DNA from: Paramyrothecium sp. XJ0827
Lineage: Eukaryota > Ascomycota > Sordariomycetes > Hypocreales > Stachybotryaceae
NCBI GenBank assembly: GCA_020881915.1
Contig: JAJFPB010000001.1
Span: 2,666,001 to 2,730,000 of the forward strand
Direction of reading: 5' to 3'
Length of the DNA stretch: 64,000 nucleotides
Part shown: positions 23,125 through 36,000 of the stretch, piece after piece
Numbering within the stretch: the stretch's first letter is position 1
Layout: the number at the start of each line of letters is the position of its first letter
Notes under the pieces: model-generated
Told to the model about the DNA's origin: nothing
The model's database searches: none
What the model saw: only the letters and a program-made list of their open reading frames with translations
Position numbers and translations under genes: made by a program

Positions 23125-26100
23125 CACGAAGCCCTCTCCACGAACAAGGCTATCCGGTGAGTAGTTGGTAGTTCTGGGTGCGACGAATCCCGGACTCTGG
23201 TATATATGTGTGGTCTTGCAGAATATACAGAGATGATGGGGTTGTCTTTTTGTGTCTTGGGCAAAGCTGAAAAGCGAGCAAGGGATCACGGCGCAGCTAT
23301 GATTGAGATAATGCATGTGTAGGCAAAGCAGTGCAGCAAGCCAACCATAACGAAGTATATTTCCTCTTGGTGGACTCGTACTCTACAGTGCTGTATTATT
23401 CCAGTGGCCTCATGCTCCAGTGTACTCGATTAGCCTTGCTGGTCACAGGAAGGTCAAGCGTCGAGGCAGCAGGTCTGGGCTTACACTGCATGAGCTTCAG
23501 TCGAGGGTGTAAGTGGCACTATCTGTGACCAACTGCTGGCCGTAGGGTGGGAGGTCTCGGGTAGGCGACGCATATAGTAACATGGACAAAGAAAATATTT
23601 CCTTTGAACGGTGGTGTACTAGGGAGGTACTACCTTGCGACGTTGTGTGGTTCCGTCGATGGGGATCTATCGGGCTCGTTAAACTGCCCGGTGTTTGTAT
23701 TTCCATTGGACTCATGGAGCAAAAATGTTGATATCAAGTATGTTTATTCCGCTACACCATGATGTGCGGCATTTCAACTGAGAAAGACATCGATTGAACC
23801 AGCCATACTATTAAAATCGCAAACCTTACTTTTGATATGGCTTCTTTGTCAAGACGAGGACGTATCAATCACGACTTCGACGTTTAGGGTGGTGGTGTTT
23901 GGTATAGGGTAGCGCCTAGGCCAGCTGCAGGACTTGTGGCACGAAACGCACAAAAAGCCATCGATGGAGACGAGCCAACTTCGGTTCCGGACCGGGCACA
24001 GGGGACAGGGGACAGGGGGTCAATCGGATCATGAGCAGCCCGGACGGATGCACAACGACACCAAGCTCGGCTCAATGGCAGAGTCGGCCAACTACCGAAA
24101 AGGTTGAATCAACCCGTGATCCTTGCATCTCCAGAATCCCCCCTCACGGACACTGACACGGACGCCTCTCGTCTGCCCCCTTCGTAAATCACATGCCCGC
24201 CTCAGGCCCCAGATCCATCAACCTATAGGCCGGACCATGGGGCCAGTCCGCAGTTTGGTTCCCACGGACCTTCTGGAGCTGAAGGGAAAAAATGAACGCG
24301 CCAGCCAAAGCCATTTGACCAGACGCAAGGGTTAAAGTACTGTAGCTGCGCGCAATGTCAAAGACGTTGCTGGGTCTCTTTCGCCCGAGCCTGGACCGAG
24401 ACCTGACCTTTGCTCGCAACAAAGATCGAGGAGAGATGCAAGGAAACAAAGGAGCGACCCCTACCTGTTTTCTTTCATCCTGCATTGCAGGAGAGACGAT
24501 AGAGTCATAAGCCAACATAACCTCCGTGGCTGTACTTTTTACTCCACAGGCCCTGGAACGTCTCGGGCTCCGGCCTCGTGTCCGTTCGGCCAAGTCAAGT
24601 CAAGTCCTGTCTCCACGGGAAACGCCTCTTGCTTTTTGTTCCCCTACTGTACTGTACCGGTACTGTATTGTAGTCAAACTCTTGATTGATCCCATTCACT
24701 GAGTGCCAGCCCCAGTCTACCCGCACCCACCGGCCGGCTGGTGAGTCCCGGGCCCGCCCCCTAGGGTCCAACTGTGTCTTTCTAGGGATTGCCTCAGAGT
24801 TGGACGTCCAGTCCCGTCATGCGGGCGCAGCCTTTGTCCCGAGACAGGAACACCCCTTTTGAATCTCCGGGTGCACCGGTAAATGGATTCACTCATGCAA
24901 GGGGCGATCGGATGAAGCCAAACCACTGTACTTCCAGTCGATCGGGATGCAATGCGTTGGTGCGTGCGTTGTGAGTGGTGGCTGTGCTTATCGTGGCTCA
25001 CAGCTCAACCTGTGGCTCAAACCACCAAAAGGAAATGGAGACCCATCCATGCTCTGCTATTGCACTTGTGGAAGTAATAAGAGTTCAGGCACTTCCAACC
25101 TTGACCCTCCATCCAATCACGACTGGGTGCTGGACTGCTCGAACCAAACTAGGAGGCACGCCAACCGCCCAACGTTGCCGCTAACTCAGGGGCGCTCCAC
25201 GATGCTGGAGCTTTTCTTCGATGCGTGCCAACGCCGCCAATCCATCGCGCTACCTTGGGTCTTGCCTTAGTGCCTTCCCATCCATCCCATGCCATGGCTT
25301 TGCATTGCATTGCCTACCTGCCTGTGCCGTGCAAAGTCCTGCCCATTAATCTCGCTCGCTTTGGTTCCCCACACGGCCACCCGTATTTGACGTCACGTCT
25401 CGAGCCGATATCGAGATCTGAGACTCATACGCCGCGGAACCGACTGTCTCAGCATCCGTGAAATTCCTTTTTCGCGAAATTAAGAAACCCGGCACCCAGT
25501 GACTACCGCGTCACCTATGTTAGATGCTCCAGCCCTCATTTTAAACTGCGGACCAAGCTACAGACGTATGCCATGCCACTTCAAGATTCATGCATCGGGG
25601 AAAACGTCCAGTAGTTGCCTTAATTCTTTGCTTCTCTTTGTGCCTGTTTACAACTACCTTATACACAGGACGAGGGGTGTTTCGTATGAGAAACAACACC
25701 TCCGTAGCCCCAACCAGGCATCTATGCCTTTAGCCTCTTCTGGTCGGCGACAAGCGACCGCCAAGTAATACGAGGCTGGCTTCCGATGCGCCCGTCCCTC
25801 CATGTAGACCTCCAAAAGAATTATACAGAAATCTGCGTTTGCTGCAAGGAGCCACCGTCCCGAGCCGGGCCAAGCTCTGACTCTCGGCCCCGTTCCCACC
25901 CTCGCTCCGTTTCCACTGTCTTTCCCAGTCGACCGAGTCCCCTCGTTGTGAGGACCGTGTTGCATTCTTGGTATTCCCGTATCCGAACTCGAAACCGTTC
26001 GAGTGCTTCTCCTGCCCTTCAGAGCGTCGATTTGAACAAATAGAAAAAGAAAAAAAGAAATTCGCAAGGGCGGTTTGCTTTTCCACCCTTCGCTGTCCCG

Positions 26101-26475
26101 TAGGCACTCCGGTTTTTTCCCTCCGGAACGCTCACTCGGCTCCATGTGTCGATGCACGAAAATAAACCGAGGAAGGTTGGGTATGATCCGTATTCCACTT
26201 TTTTTGGGTGCCGAAAAGACTTGCTGAGAATATTTGATTCGAAAGAGTAAAAGAAAAAGAAAAAAGCGCAGTCGCTAAATGCCATGACGTAAATGAGATA
26301 AATATTCATTCTGAATGCAACCATGCACTTGAGGTTGAGCCTTCCAACACATTTGATTTTGGTTTGGATGCGTAGTTGACAGAGACGTAATCCACGTAAC
26401 TACTCATGGGATCCCGATGGGTCAAGATGTGATACGTGTCGGCGACCGTTCCTGCAATGTCGGCCTTTCCTCATC
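23125..26475. other. Intergenic region between the unknown gene and the G1 cyclin gene
   Basis: 3.35 kb. It holds four G runs at 23994-24019 (a quadruplex candidate built from GGGGACA repeats), AAGTCAAGTCAAGTC near 24591, and a palindrome-like GTACTGTACCGGTACTGTA near 24649-24667. Open frames to 167 codons have no coding character. The last 300 bp are the 3' flank of the cyclin gene. Confidence 0.5.
23994..24019 (+). repeat. GGGGACA repeats, quadruplex candidate
   Basis: Four runs of three or more G spaced by ACA or CACA fit the G3+N1-7 quadruplex pattern on the + strand. It lies about 870 bp upstream of the unknown gene's start codon. Confidence 0.5.
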
Positions 26476-27719
26476 TTATTGATGACCCATCGAGTGGTGG
26501 TAGTTGCCATAACCCGAGTATTGATTCACTGTCTGCCCATACGCTGCTGCTTGATTTTGGTGTGGCGTAGGAGTGACGGGACACCGCGGTGGTAATGGGT
26601 ATGAGTCTTTTGGCACGTTACCGAATGATGCACCATCAGGGGTGATGGGAGGTGTAAGGTAGCCGTCGAAACCCATCGTCACATGCGTCTTCTGGGGTGT
26701 ACTGTAAATGTTCGAGTGCTTCGGTATAGGGTCGGCAGGTGGTGACGGAGGGTTGGCCGCACGGCGCGCCATGGCTGCTTGCTCGGCCATGAAATCGGCC
26801 AGCTTCTGAGAGGCCCTGGACAGGTGGGGAGACGAGTATTTGCGGGCCAAGGTAGGTGAAGGCTGGTTGAGGTATTGCGAGAGCGACAGCAGCGTGACAT
26901 TTTCCGCGTGGTCCCATTCGCCATCGTTGACTTCAGGACGCCCAAGAATGGCCCTAGCCAGAGCGAGGGATGACCTTGCCAGCATGGAGGGCTTGCTCGA
27001 CACAAAGTCCCGGTGGTAGAGGGCAATCTCGCAGAGGTAGGCGGACATGTGCTCCACCTCTTGATCATCTCCATCCTCCATCATCATTAGTTGCGAGAAA
27101 AAGTCGACGGTTGGATGGCCAATAGTCCATTCCAGCGTATTCAGGACGTGCATCTCCATCTGGGTGAACATGCCAGCATCGTAGAGACCGCAGCACATGT
27201 TGTTGAGCTCGTGTATTTGAGGAACACGGTCCTTCTTATCGCCATACTTGGCAGCGATGAGGAGGGCAGCGCACCCGACGAGCTGATAGTGCTGCTTGTG
27301 CACGATACGTTTGGAGCAGTATCGGTCCAGGAGGTTGACGGTAAGGAAGAGCGTTTCGGGGAGGAGAGCGAAGGCTGCGTGAGCTTCGATGAGGAAGTCG
27401 ATGAGGTAGGGTCGCATGAACCATTGGATCTCACGTTGCATGTCGATAAGGTTGGCATCTGGCAAAGTCTCATCCTGTCGAAAAGTTAGTCCATGGCCAA
27501 CCAGTGTTTCGCTTTAGTCAAGCTACATGCCTCCATATGCCGCATGTGCTGCATGATGTCCTCGAGGTACTCCTCTCCAGCAAGCCGTGATAGCTCGTTC
27601 GCAATGATTTCTTGCCTGTTTCTCGCGATCATCTTGGCGGCATCGCGAGCATGGATTCTGGGGTGGAGAGGCTCATCGGACTCGATGAAGAAGCTGTCGT
27701 CGGAGTGTGAGTAAGCCAT
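26476..27719 (-). CDS. CLN1: G1 cyclin, Cln/Puc1 type
   Basis: Exons 27719-27531 and 27474-26476 give 395 residues. The cyclin box runs from about residue 40 to 170: RNRQEIIANELSRL, MQREIQWFMRPYLIDFLIEA (MR.iL-type start), FLTVNLLDRYCSKR, LVGCAALLIAAKYGDKKD, and a second fold with TLEWTIGHPT. The C-terminal 110 residues are Pro-rich with many Ser/Thr-Pro sites (PPSPPADP, YLTPPITPDG, CPVTPTPH), like a phospho-degron region. G1 cyclins drive Start with Cdk1 and polar growth. The 56-bp intron is GC-AG (GAG|GCATGTAG, acceptor GACAG); the GT four bases downstream would give an immediate TGA. It lies alone beside the 15.8 kb gene-free block. Confidence 0.9.
27475..27530 (-). other. GC-AG intron in the G1 cyclin gene
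   Basis: The donor context GAG|GCATGTAG is identical over 11 nt to that of CSN7; the branch is GACTAAC near the acceptor TTTTCGACAG. With GC the frame reads HME|DETLPDAN; with the overlapping GT the next codon is TGA. Confidence 0.85.
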
Positions 27720-29030
27720 GATGTGTGATGTTGGCCTGGGATCGGACGGTGAGGACGAGGTATGTGATAGTGACGTCGGTCTGGTGTAATGTCAAAGAGT
27801 GACTGCTAAGTTCCCCAGGAAGCTTTGGGTCGGAGACGACTGGACAATGAGTGAAAATCGGACGTGTGCAAAAGGAGTGTGAGCACGCCGAGGAATTAGC
27901 GTATTAAGATATTAAATGAGCGTGGTGGACAGAACTAATGGAAAAGAGTGACAGTGGCTGGGAAGGAAGCCGGGAACATAGAGGCACGATAACCCTAAGA
28001 AGGTTGAAAAGGGATTGGAAAGGGGGTTGTTTAAGAGGTTATCGACTCGAAAGGGCACTCTAGAAATCCAAAGCATTAGCGGTGAGTTCCAAGGTAGACT
28101 TTGGTGCCATGTGTGCGTCAAGCAGCCACCGTGCTGCGCAGAGGGTTTTTGCCTGACGGGGTCTCCTCCCTTGACAGTGCGAAGCGATGCCGGCACATTC
28201 GTGTCGAATGGTTGGCACGAAGCAAGGGAAGGGGTCCGGAGAAGGGAGCGGCACAGGGGGAGGTGGCCTTACAGTCAAGGCTGAGAGCAGGGACAGTTCC
28301 AGGCGAGACAAGGCGGATCCTGCAATTGGTGGGAACAACGAGTTAACGTCTCCCACAAAGCAACTGAGGATTGGAGTCGAGCGCGACGGTGGAGCAGACC
28401 GAGAATGCAGGATGCGAACTCGGCATGCGGCTGCACGGGGAGCACCCGACAAAATTAGATGCTGCTTCCAAAACTCAACTCTGGGATCCCCATATGCAGA
28501 CATACCTGTCACACACTGAAAGCTTTTGACGCAACAATGACCCAGGGACGATGCACTGGGAGAAGCATGCACGATGGAAGATTGACGGATTTGACAAATG
28601 ACGTTTTGCCGTTGCCGAACCGTATCTATTCCACACTTTGAAAACCGACCCTTGACTGCGAAGCCTAGGAAGTATTACAAGGTGAGAGAGAAGAGGCAGG
28701 AATCGGGTGGTCGAGAGAGACAATCGGCTCCCTCTTAACTAGCCACGTTGGAACGGGTCGTTCGATCGGTTTGTCGGGTCAACGAAGGGCGAAGGGAGCG
28801 GGTGGGCTCTTCTTCTTGTTGGTGGGTGGGCGGTGGTTGGATCAGGAATTCCTCGTGGTGAAGGAGGAAATTCTGAATCACGGGTGGGTGGAAGTCGGGC
28901 GGGATGAGGTGATTAGGCGGAAGGAGGGTTTAGTGAAATACCAGCACGGAGCCTTCTTCGTTCCTTGAATGCACCTTTTCTTTCCCAAAACTCTTGTCAC
29001 CGATTCGACAATTGGTTCTCTTTGGTCTCC

Positions 29031-29036
29031 TTTATA
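29031..29036 (-). promoter_or_regulatory. TATA box candidate directed at the cyclin gene
   Basis: The minus-strand sequence reads CCTCTATAAAGGAG. It is flanked upstream by a pyrimidine tract and lies 1.3 kb from the cyclin start codon. Confidence 0.4.
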
Positions 29037-29052
29037 GAGGTCGTAGAGAGAA

Positions 29053-29081
29053 GGGGAGGGGAGGGGAGGGGGGAAGAGGGG
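29053..29081 (+). repeat. G-rich tract, quadruplex candidate
   Basis: Five runs of four or more G separated by single A or short purine spacers (GGGGAGGGGAGGGG core). It is directly upstream of the TATA candidate on the minus strand, where it reads as CCCCTCCCC repeats. Purine-rich sequence continues to about 29290. Confidence 0.6.
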
Positions 29082-32000
29082 AGAAGAGAAGATGAGCGGG
29101 AGCCCAGGTAGAAATTCTCCTCAGTCCAGTCCAAATCCGTTGTCGACGTGCTGGAGTCGAGTCAGGAAAATATGGAATGGAAGAGGGAACGAATGGATGA
29201 GGAAGAGGAAGAGGGAAGGGGGAGGAGGAGAGAGGAGGGTTAAAGGTAGGAGGAGGATGGAGCAGCTCAGAAAGGACTGGAGGAGAGGTAGTTTTAACCA
29301 GGACGGGGGGAAGAGCTCAGGTCAGGTTCAGGTACGGTACCGTCATGGAGAGGTGTGGGCGGGCAGGTCAGGAAGTACCTCACCTCGGCCAAGGTGCAGC
29401 GACTGGAGCCGATGGCAGGTACATGCTACGGTACGGCGAGGTACGGATCGCAAGGTACCGCGCCGGCCCCTGCACCCAGCCCAGGAGGAGCCACCTTCTG
29501 GCCAAGATACCTCGCGATTGAGGAGCATGTTAGCCTTGGCCAGCTGGGTATGGGCCTAGTCGGCATAGTGCTACTACTGCACAAGCACCGGAGACTTGTG
29601 CTTGCTTGCTTTGGGCGGAGGGGGGAGCGAGAGGAGGAGAGAGCGCGTCGGCCTGTGGATTGCGCTACGGGGGTGTCCCATTGTCTGGGGTGGATGCTGG
29701 GGTGTCCAAGTTCAAGCAGCCAGCCCTGGATAAGATGGGCCCGGGCAAAGTGCATTCATTGGGAACAGACGATGTACGATTGGACACCAGGGGGGGAAGG
29801 ACACGCCATGGGGGGGGGGGAGGGTGTGCACGTCTGCATTTTGCATTAGATGCATGCTTTGCCTTGCCTTACGAGCGTCCCCCCCCACTGGGGCAGGTGA
29901 GGTGAGAGAGCGCGCGGAGGGACGCGCGAAACTGTGCAGTCAAGATGTGCATGCAACATACGCCCAGAAACACGACCAATTAAGCGGGATGGGTCATGCC
30001 AATGTCATGGTGCAAGGAAACGCGGGATAGTGGTGATTAATGACCGCGTTTAGTGCGTGTGTGCCCTGGCGAACGTCTGAGGCTCGCGACACACCAGAAA
30101 TGGCGCGCATCTATTGAGTTTAGATGCTTCTCCATGGTGTAGCAAGAGAAGCAATTGGGTTTTCACTTGTCTCTGGCCTCTCCCTCCTCCTCTTGGCCTT
30201 CTCCCGTGCAGTTCGTTTCCAACGTGAACGACTCGCGGATACTCGACCGCGGCAGGGATGACGATCGTCGCAGGCCAAGCAAGCACCTACCACTACACCT
30301 CTCTCTCCTTGCGGACGCTGGGTAAGCCTGCCTGCAGGATGAGATTTTTTTGGGGCCGGTTTTGATGATCGAGACACCCGGGGCAGAGGACCAAGTAGCA
30401 AAAGCAAAGTTGAGCACTTGTGCGGAAACATGAATGCAAGGTGTGGCTTGTACAAGCTGGTGGGGACTTTGCGTGGAGTACGTGCGGGAAGGGGGTGGCA
30501 GATTGGAGCGTCAAGCCCGTTCATTCTTCGCATCGGCATAAACGTACAACACATCGTCATGGCTTCAATGCAGGAGCGACAAATCTCATTTCCTGGGAAA
30601 GGAGGAGCGGTGACTCTGATTGCAAGAGATGCTCGGTTTATTTGTTGTTCAATTGGCGTTTGCTTATTTATTTTGGATGGCTTCCATGGCCGAGGCCCAG
30701 CAGGCCCGGCTGGGTTTGAGAGCATGGCCCAATATGGCAGTTCTGGATTTATACTGGCTGGGAGCTGTATAAGGGCAAAGCCACGGATCAATGCGCGCGC
30801 GTGGATAAACCGACACAAAACAACACAACACAGTACAATACAACGCTACATCGACTTATTCAATCCCACCGTTCGCGAGGCAAGGTACTGACTGTAACAT
30901 GCGCATGTGCGCATCTGAATGTAATGTCTTGCCACACAGGCTATTCCTATTACAAGCATCTTCTCCCTTGCCGTCCACTCGCCAACAACCCGCACACATG
31001 AGGTACAGTATCTTACCAACCACACTTGGCATCTAAGGTAGTCTGTCTATCTGTGCTGTATCTCCCGTTCTTCCAGGCCACAACCGGGCCACCCAAGCGG
31101 CCCATTCTTCGTTGTCCCCGACTCTGCCTGCCTGCACCATCATCGGGAACTGGGTAGCCGGGCAAGCCATGAGGGATGATGAGATCGGAACCAAGACCCA
31201 ATGCGCAGCAGCCACACCCGTATAGTGAACCGTGCTAGATCACCCTCGCCTAGACGCTGCCTGCGGCTTGTAAATCACACACACGCTTGACAGCTAGCCG
31301 AACACAGGGACACACACGCGCGCACCGCCCGCACATCATGGCCACTCGGGAGTACGTGCTGAACGCGGAATAAGGTAGAGCATGCAGGCTGAAGTAGGAC
31401 ACAATCATGATTTCGCCATCATGATGCTCCCTGAAAGTGCAAGCCAACCTTCCCGACGGACAGGGCGTGGGGGCTGAGTACCACCTATTGCAGGGCAATT
31501 GACAATGACCTCCAACGTCTGCCACGAGGATGCACCGGCCTAGATAGGCAATGCTCGTGTGCACCGACGCCGCTGGGTGCATAGTACATACAACGCTGCT
31601 AATTTTGTGCGGTTTGATCCAATCTAGTGGCAATCCTATCCCTCCTGGGCCTCAATTCCGCAAGGACAAGAAGGAATGCTGGCCTATAGCAATTGCATAT
31701 TGGCAGCAACCCGTCCCGCTGGCAGGGAGACATCGTTAATACCAGATCGCTGCTATCCATACTCCGTACAGAACCAACAGCCTCCCCCTTTTTATCATGG
31801 TGCCTGAGAGCGCCAGGAGCTCGACGCCGAGCTGCTGGGCCTGAATGCAGCCAATGCACGCCACGCATGGCGCCACAGCAGGGCAGTTGTCACCACCAAC
31901 TCCCGTTAAGCTTCGTCAAGTAGAGCGGCTGCTTGCCCTTGGAGTTGGCCGTTCCGGAGGAGTCCATGCTTGTTGTCCAGGGCGGCATCATTCGGCCTAT

Positions 32001-33324
32001 TGGTGTGCGCTAGACTGGCCACCGGTGCTGCGTCCAACCGATGGGCTGGCACGTCAGATAATTATACAGGCCCGCCGTCGAACATAATTCAGTGGCTCGC
32101 TGCAGGACGCCCAGTGGGGGGTTTGGTTTGGCTTTGGCATGGCGCGACCAATCACGCTACCGCAACGCGCTTTTCCTGCAGAGACGAAATGTCACTCCCA
32201 TCAATCAATTATGCGTGTCAGGAAACTGTGGGCAGAAGGAACCCGCGACAAGGACCTGCGGCGCGCAGCAGCCCCCAGCTAAGGAACGTGTCTGGTACCT
32301 CCGAGGTAAGGTAGCCTAGGAGCGTGAGGCGTGCCGGGATCCTCATTGTCGCCGGTATCAACCATCGTTGGTGCGCATCATAGCGATGTTGCGCGAGTCC
32401 TCGGGGCACGCCTAGGTACGATACGGCACCTTGCCTCATCCCGCGACAATCACGGCACCCCGTGCCCTACTCGACTCACGTCCTGTGGTGTTGCCGGTGG
32501 CCAGATCTTACGAGATAACAGCCCTTGGATTGTCTGGAGATTAGCGCGTGTTACTTCGCCAATTAGGTATATGCGGCTCACGCGTGCTATAAGGAGACAT
32601 CCCTGCCTGGTAATATCCGTTCAACCTTTGCCAACCCGCACCATTAGCAGCCTAGCATGGCCTTTCTTTGTCTGTCTCTCCACCCCAATGAGGTCAACGA
32701 GTCCTGCTGGGAGAGTCCGAGGCTGTCGTTGGGAGAAACCAAAAAAGAAACGGTAGCTACGACATGGACAGGCAACCTGTTGCGCCAAGGATCAGCCAGA
32801 AACAATCCTGAGATAACAACGATGCCGTCTCTCGTCAAGTCCCAGCCCAGCCCTTCCCATCCCAACACGCTTTTGCCGCAGACTAGACCAGCCAGGGAGC
32901 GATCCTAGTAGTCATCATTTTGATACTCTCCGGTGCGAAAACCCGCCCCAGCTGCCTTCAACCCCAGCCCGATTGCCTTTCTCGGCTGTCATCACACTCC
33001 CACCATGCACGATTGCTGCAGAAGGCCGCTTTTCATTCCAGAAGAAAACCAATGAAGGCTCAAGCCGCGCCCCTAGCTTTGTTGCACACGTCACAGCCCC
33101 AGCACTCTGTAATTGTGCCCTTATTGCTCCCCTTTCCCCAACAGCACAGGGCCCTGCTGAGCGATTGGCAACGGCAAGGCAAAATTCGGAGAATGCACAG
33201 CTTCACAGCACGGGGCTGTACATGGTAGCCAACAGCGTGGCTAAAGAGCCTGCATGCGATCCGGCTTTGCCGATGCGGTGCCGTCCCCGCCGTGGTCCAC
33301 GTTCGCTTCCAACACGTAACAGAC

Positions 33325-33379
33325 AGAAAGAAAGAAGAAGAAAGAAGAAAAAAAAAAGAACAGAAAAGAAAAGAAAAAG
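33325..33379 (+). repeat. A/G purine tract
   Basis: About 55 bases almost entirely A and G (repeated AAAGAAGA units, one C), a low-complexity tract that could form triplex DNA or exclude nucleosomes. Confidence 0.6.
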
Positions 33380-34523
33380 TAGAGAAAATGGACTTCAAGA
33401 ATCTACTCCATCATCGAACAGCACTGGACGATTCTGTACGACAAGGGAGATGCTTGACCATCGAAACAGTCATTTTAGGTGCTGCAGGTGCCCAGGTGCT
33501 GGCCCTTGTCCAATATCATGACGGTCGACCCTCAGCTTCGCCGATTCCTCCCACTACACAACCGATGAGGCCTGTTACCTCACCCCCGACCGGCCCACAG
33601 TTCACCTGGCTGACGGCCATCATATCCATTACTAGTAGCTTTGCTCGCCGAAGTGCTTCTTAGCCGTGATCCATTGATCCATTTACTGAACTCGGCACCG
33701 ACGTCTCCCCCCTCGGACCCCATAAGCTTATCCTTGCACGACGTTGTATGGCACTGTCTCAGACATGGCGAAGCCTTACATGTCATGTCACCTTACCATC
33801 TTTGTATAAATATCTGTACATGCTGCTAATCCTGTGCCCCGTAGGATCCCTTGCCCTACATGCCATGCCTTCTTGGTCATCTCGCCTCTGCAGGCAGGCA
33901 AGCAATGCAAATTGCCCGTCAGGCAAATACGTTCGGGTAGCCGTGTGCTTTCCATCGTGTTTGTCTTGGTGCAGGCGAGAAAGGCGGTATGGTGCACGAC
34001 CCGTCAAACATACACCAGACACCTTTGTAGTGTCACGGAGGAGAGGTATCCACCCGGCTGGTTTGTCGCATGTCGCATCTCGAACCTTGCAACGATGCGT
34101 GCCCTCGTGTTTCTTCTCCCAAGGCGGGCTAGAGCTCATGTTCCGAACCGTGCCCACAGGTGTACCGGTATGTGGTACGCAAACCCCATCTCCTGTAATA
34201 TCTCAATTGAGGCACAGGCGTTTAGGCTTGAGCCATGGGTAAGACGCGATTGACAGAGCAAGCATTGATCGGCTGCGGCGGTGGATTTTCTCATACTACG
34301 TTGCCGGACCGCTTCATCCTAACGTCGAATTGACGAGGTCGTGCGCTCCCCCAAGCAACGCGACGGTCCGCGTTATGTGTGACCTTAGCCTCTCCCACAA
34401 GGGCAAGACGCCCACCACGGGGAATCGTGGCTTTGCTCATCCTTTGAAGCTACGTCCATCATGTGCGCACCATGGCGTCGTCTCCTTACCCATTCCAGGA
34501 GTGAATATCAAGTTGCCTCTCCC

Positions 34524-34543
34524 GCAGCAGCAACAGCAGCAGT
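34524..34543 (+). repeat. CAG/CAA trinucleotide run
   Basis: Seven triplets in phase (CAG CAG CAA CAG CAG CAG and a final TAG), outside any supported gene. Confidence 0.5.
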
Positions 34544-36000
34544 AGCACCATTATTCATGGCAGGATCCTCCGTAGTGGCTCCAGCTTTTTGGGGGCCTGC
34601 AGGCGCACATGCTCATAGAGCACTTTACGCGCAGAGGCCCAATCAGACACGTCGAAACGCGCCTCCATGTGAAACGTAGGGCGTCCCGCTGGGCCAGTGC
34701 ATCGGCGAACTGCCAGTATGTAACCTAAAAAGGTGGCTGGACGAACCGGAGCGAGCTCAACGGAGCCGTTAACCCCCCTCTCCACCATCCATTGCGCACG
34801 CCCATCCGTTACCCAGGCGGCGCCGTGTCGTCCGAGAGGGTTTCGAGTGCCCAGCAATGCGGCGGCGAACCAGCGTCAGGAACGGACCTCTAGACTGTGT
34901 GGGCTCACGGAAATGCGGGTTCGGGCCAGATTACCAGGCGGTGGAGGTGCAACTGCACCAACGCTGCCGAGTTACCTAGGACGGCCAGCACAAATTGATG
35001 TCGTATCAGGGCCTGACACAAGATCCGGCTGAGCGGTTCTAGGACAAAACGTCCGCTACTGAATCAATGGCTGTCCATCGGCTTGGGGATAGAGACTTGA
35101 GTTAACCGACGGTGACGTCAAGCATCTGCCGTACTAAAGTGCTTGCAGCGCCCATGAGCGACGGTGTGAGACCGACCGCTGGACCGGACCGGCTGGCGGT
35201 GGCCAAGGGATCTATCTCATGTTTCGACTTAAAAATGGAGCGGACTATCCATACTGGGGAAGAACGTTTTACGGCGGGCCTGTGGCCACAGTACGCTTGT
35301 GACTGCGACGACATCGGTCAAAGGGCTCGGCTCGGCTGCTCACCTCCTAAACCTACCCCTCGCGACGATATTCGATGCTTTTGGAGAAGCTTCGTGGACG
35401 CGTGCTTGTGGGTTAGCACTTCCGCAGCGTCATCACCGCCCTGGCGTCAGATTGTCCGAGGGGCCACAGGGGAGGATCCTGGCCTGCTACGCTGCACTGC
35501 TCTCGAAATGTGGCGATCAGATGCATTCGGTTGCCTGTCCGATGCACTTGGACCGAAAGTCGCGCGGTGCTTACCGGGGGCCCGTACAGCGGCTGCAACT
35601 CATCCTACGTACGATCCATTACTGTACTCTATTCATTTCCATGAAGTAAGGAAGTCTTCAATTCAAGCACGGTGGACGAAGGGAGCCTCTCCTTTGTGCA
35701 TTGTGACCCGTGGCTGCGGTAAGCCCAAGCCGGCCTGATATCAAGGCCCAAGCCACGTTTCCCTTACAGACCGCACCGACCAACCAGTTCCGCAGATCCC
35801 TGTGGCCCCGGAACGAGGGCCCTGGCCAGATGTTCTCCTTACGAACCACCTGGTCAATAAGCTGCAGTATCATGTCCTGCCCCCAGGGGCGTTGTAAGCA
35901 TCATAGCCCGCAAGCGATGCTACCGAGTCCGGTACGGTAATGTCGGCGTACATAAGAAACATCATCCTTGGATAATGCCACGATTTATGTTCAAGTAGAA

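Larger units (their letters stand above)
27720..29300. promoter_or_regulatory. Upstream region of the G1 cyclin gene
   Basis: On the minus strand TATAAA lies at 29036-29031, preceded by strongly pyrimidine-rich sequence (29300-29041). This resembles a fungal core promoter pointing at the cyclin gene and would give a leader of roughly 1.2-1.3 kb. Several short upstream frames lie inside that leader; the longest (28572-28060, minus) has no coding character. Long leaders with upstream frames are known for G1 cyclins in other fungi, but this one is inference. Confidence 0.4.
29301..36000. other. Gene-free block, left part
   Basis: I see no gene in 6.7 kb. Visible structure: seven GTAC motifs (mostly GGTAC) in about 140 bp (29329-29466), G and C homopolymers near 29811-29821 and 29880-29888, a purine tract at 33325-33379 and a CAG/CAA run at 34524-34543. 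Open frames reach about 230 codons on both strands but overlap each other, lack domains, and have Cys/Trp/Arg-rich random composition. Base composition is near 50% GC, without the AT bias of repeat-induced point mutation. Confidence 0.45.

Noticed and set aside
21179..23316. Two separate genes at 19816-21204 and 21229-23316
   Set aside because: A consensus 54-bp intron with ACTAAC branch joins them in phase, and the second frame lacks a plausible start of its own.
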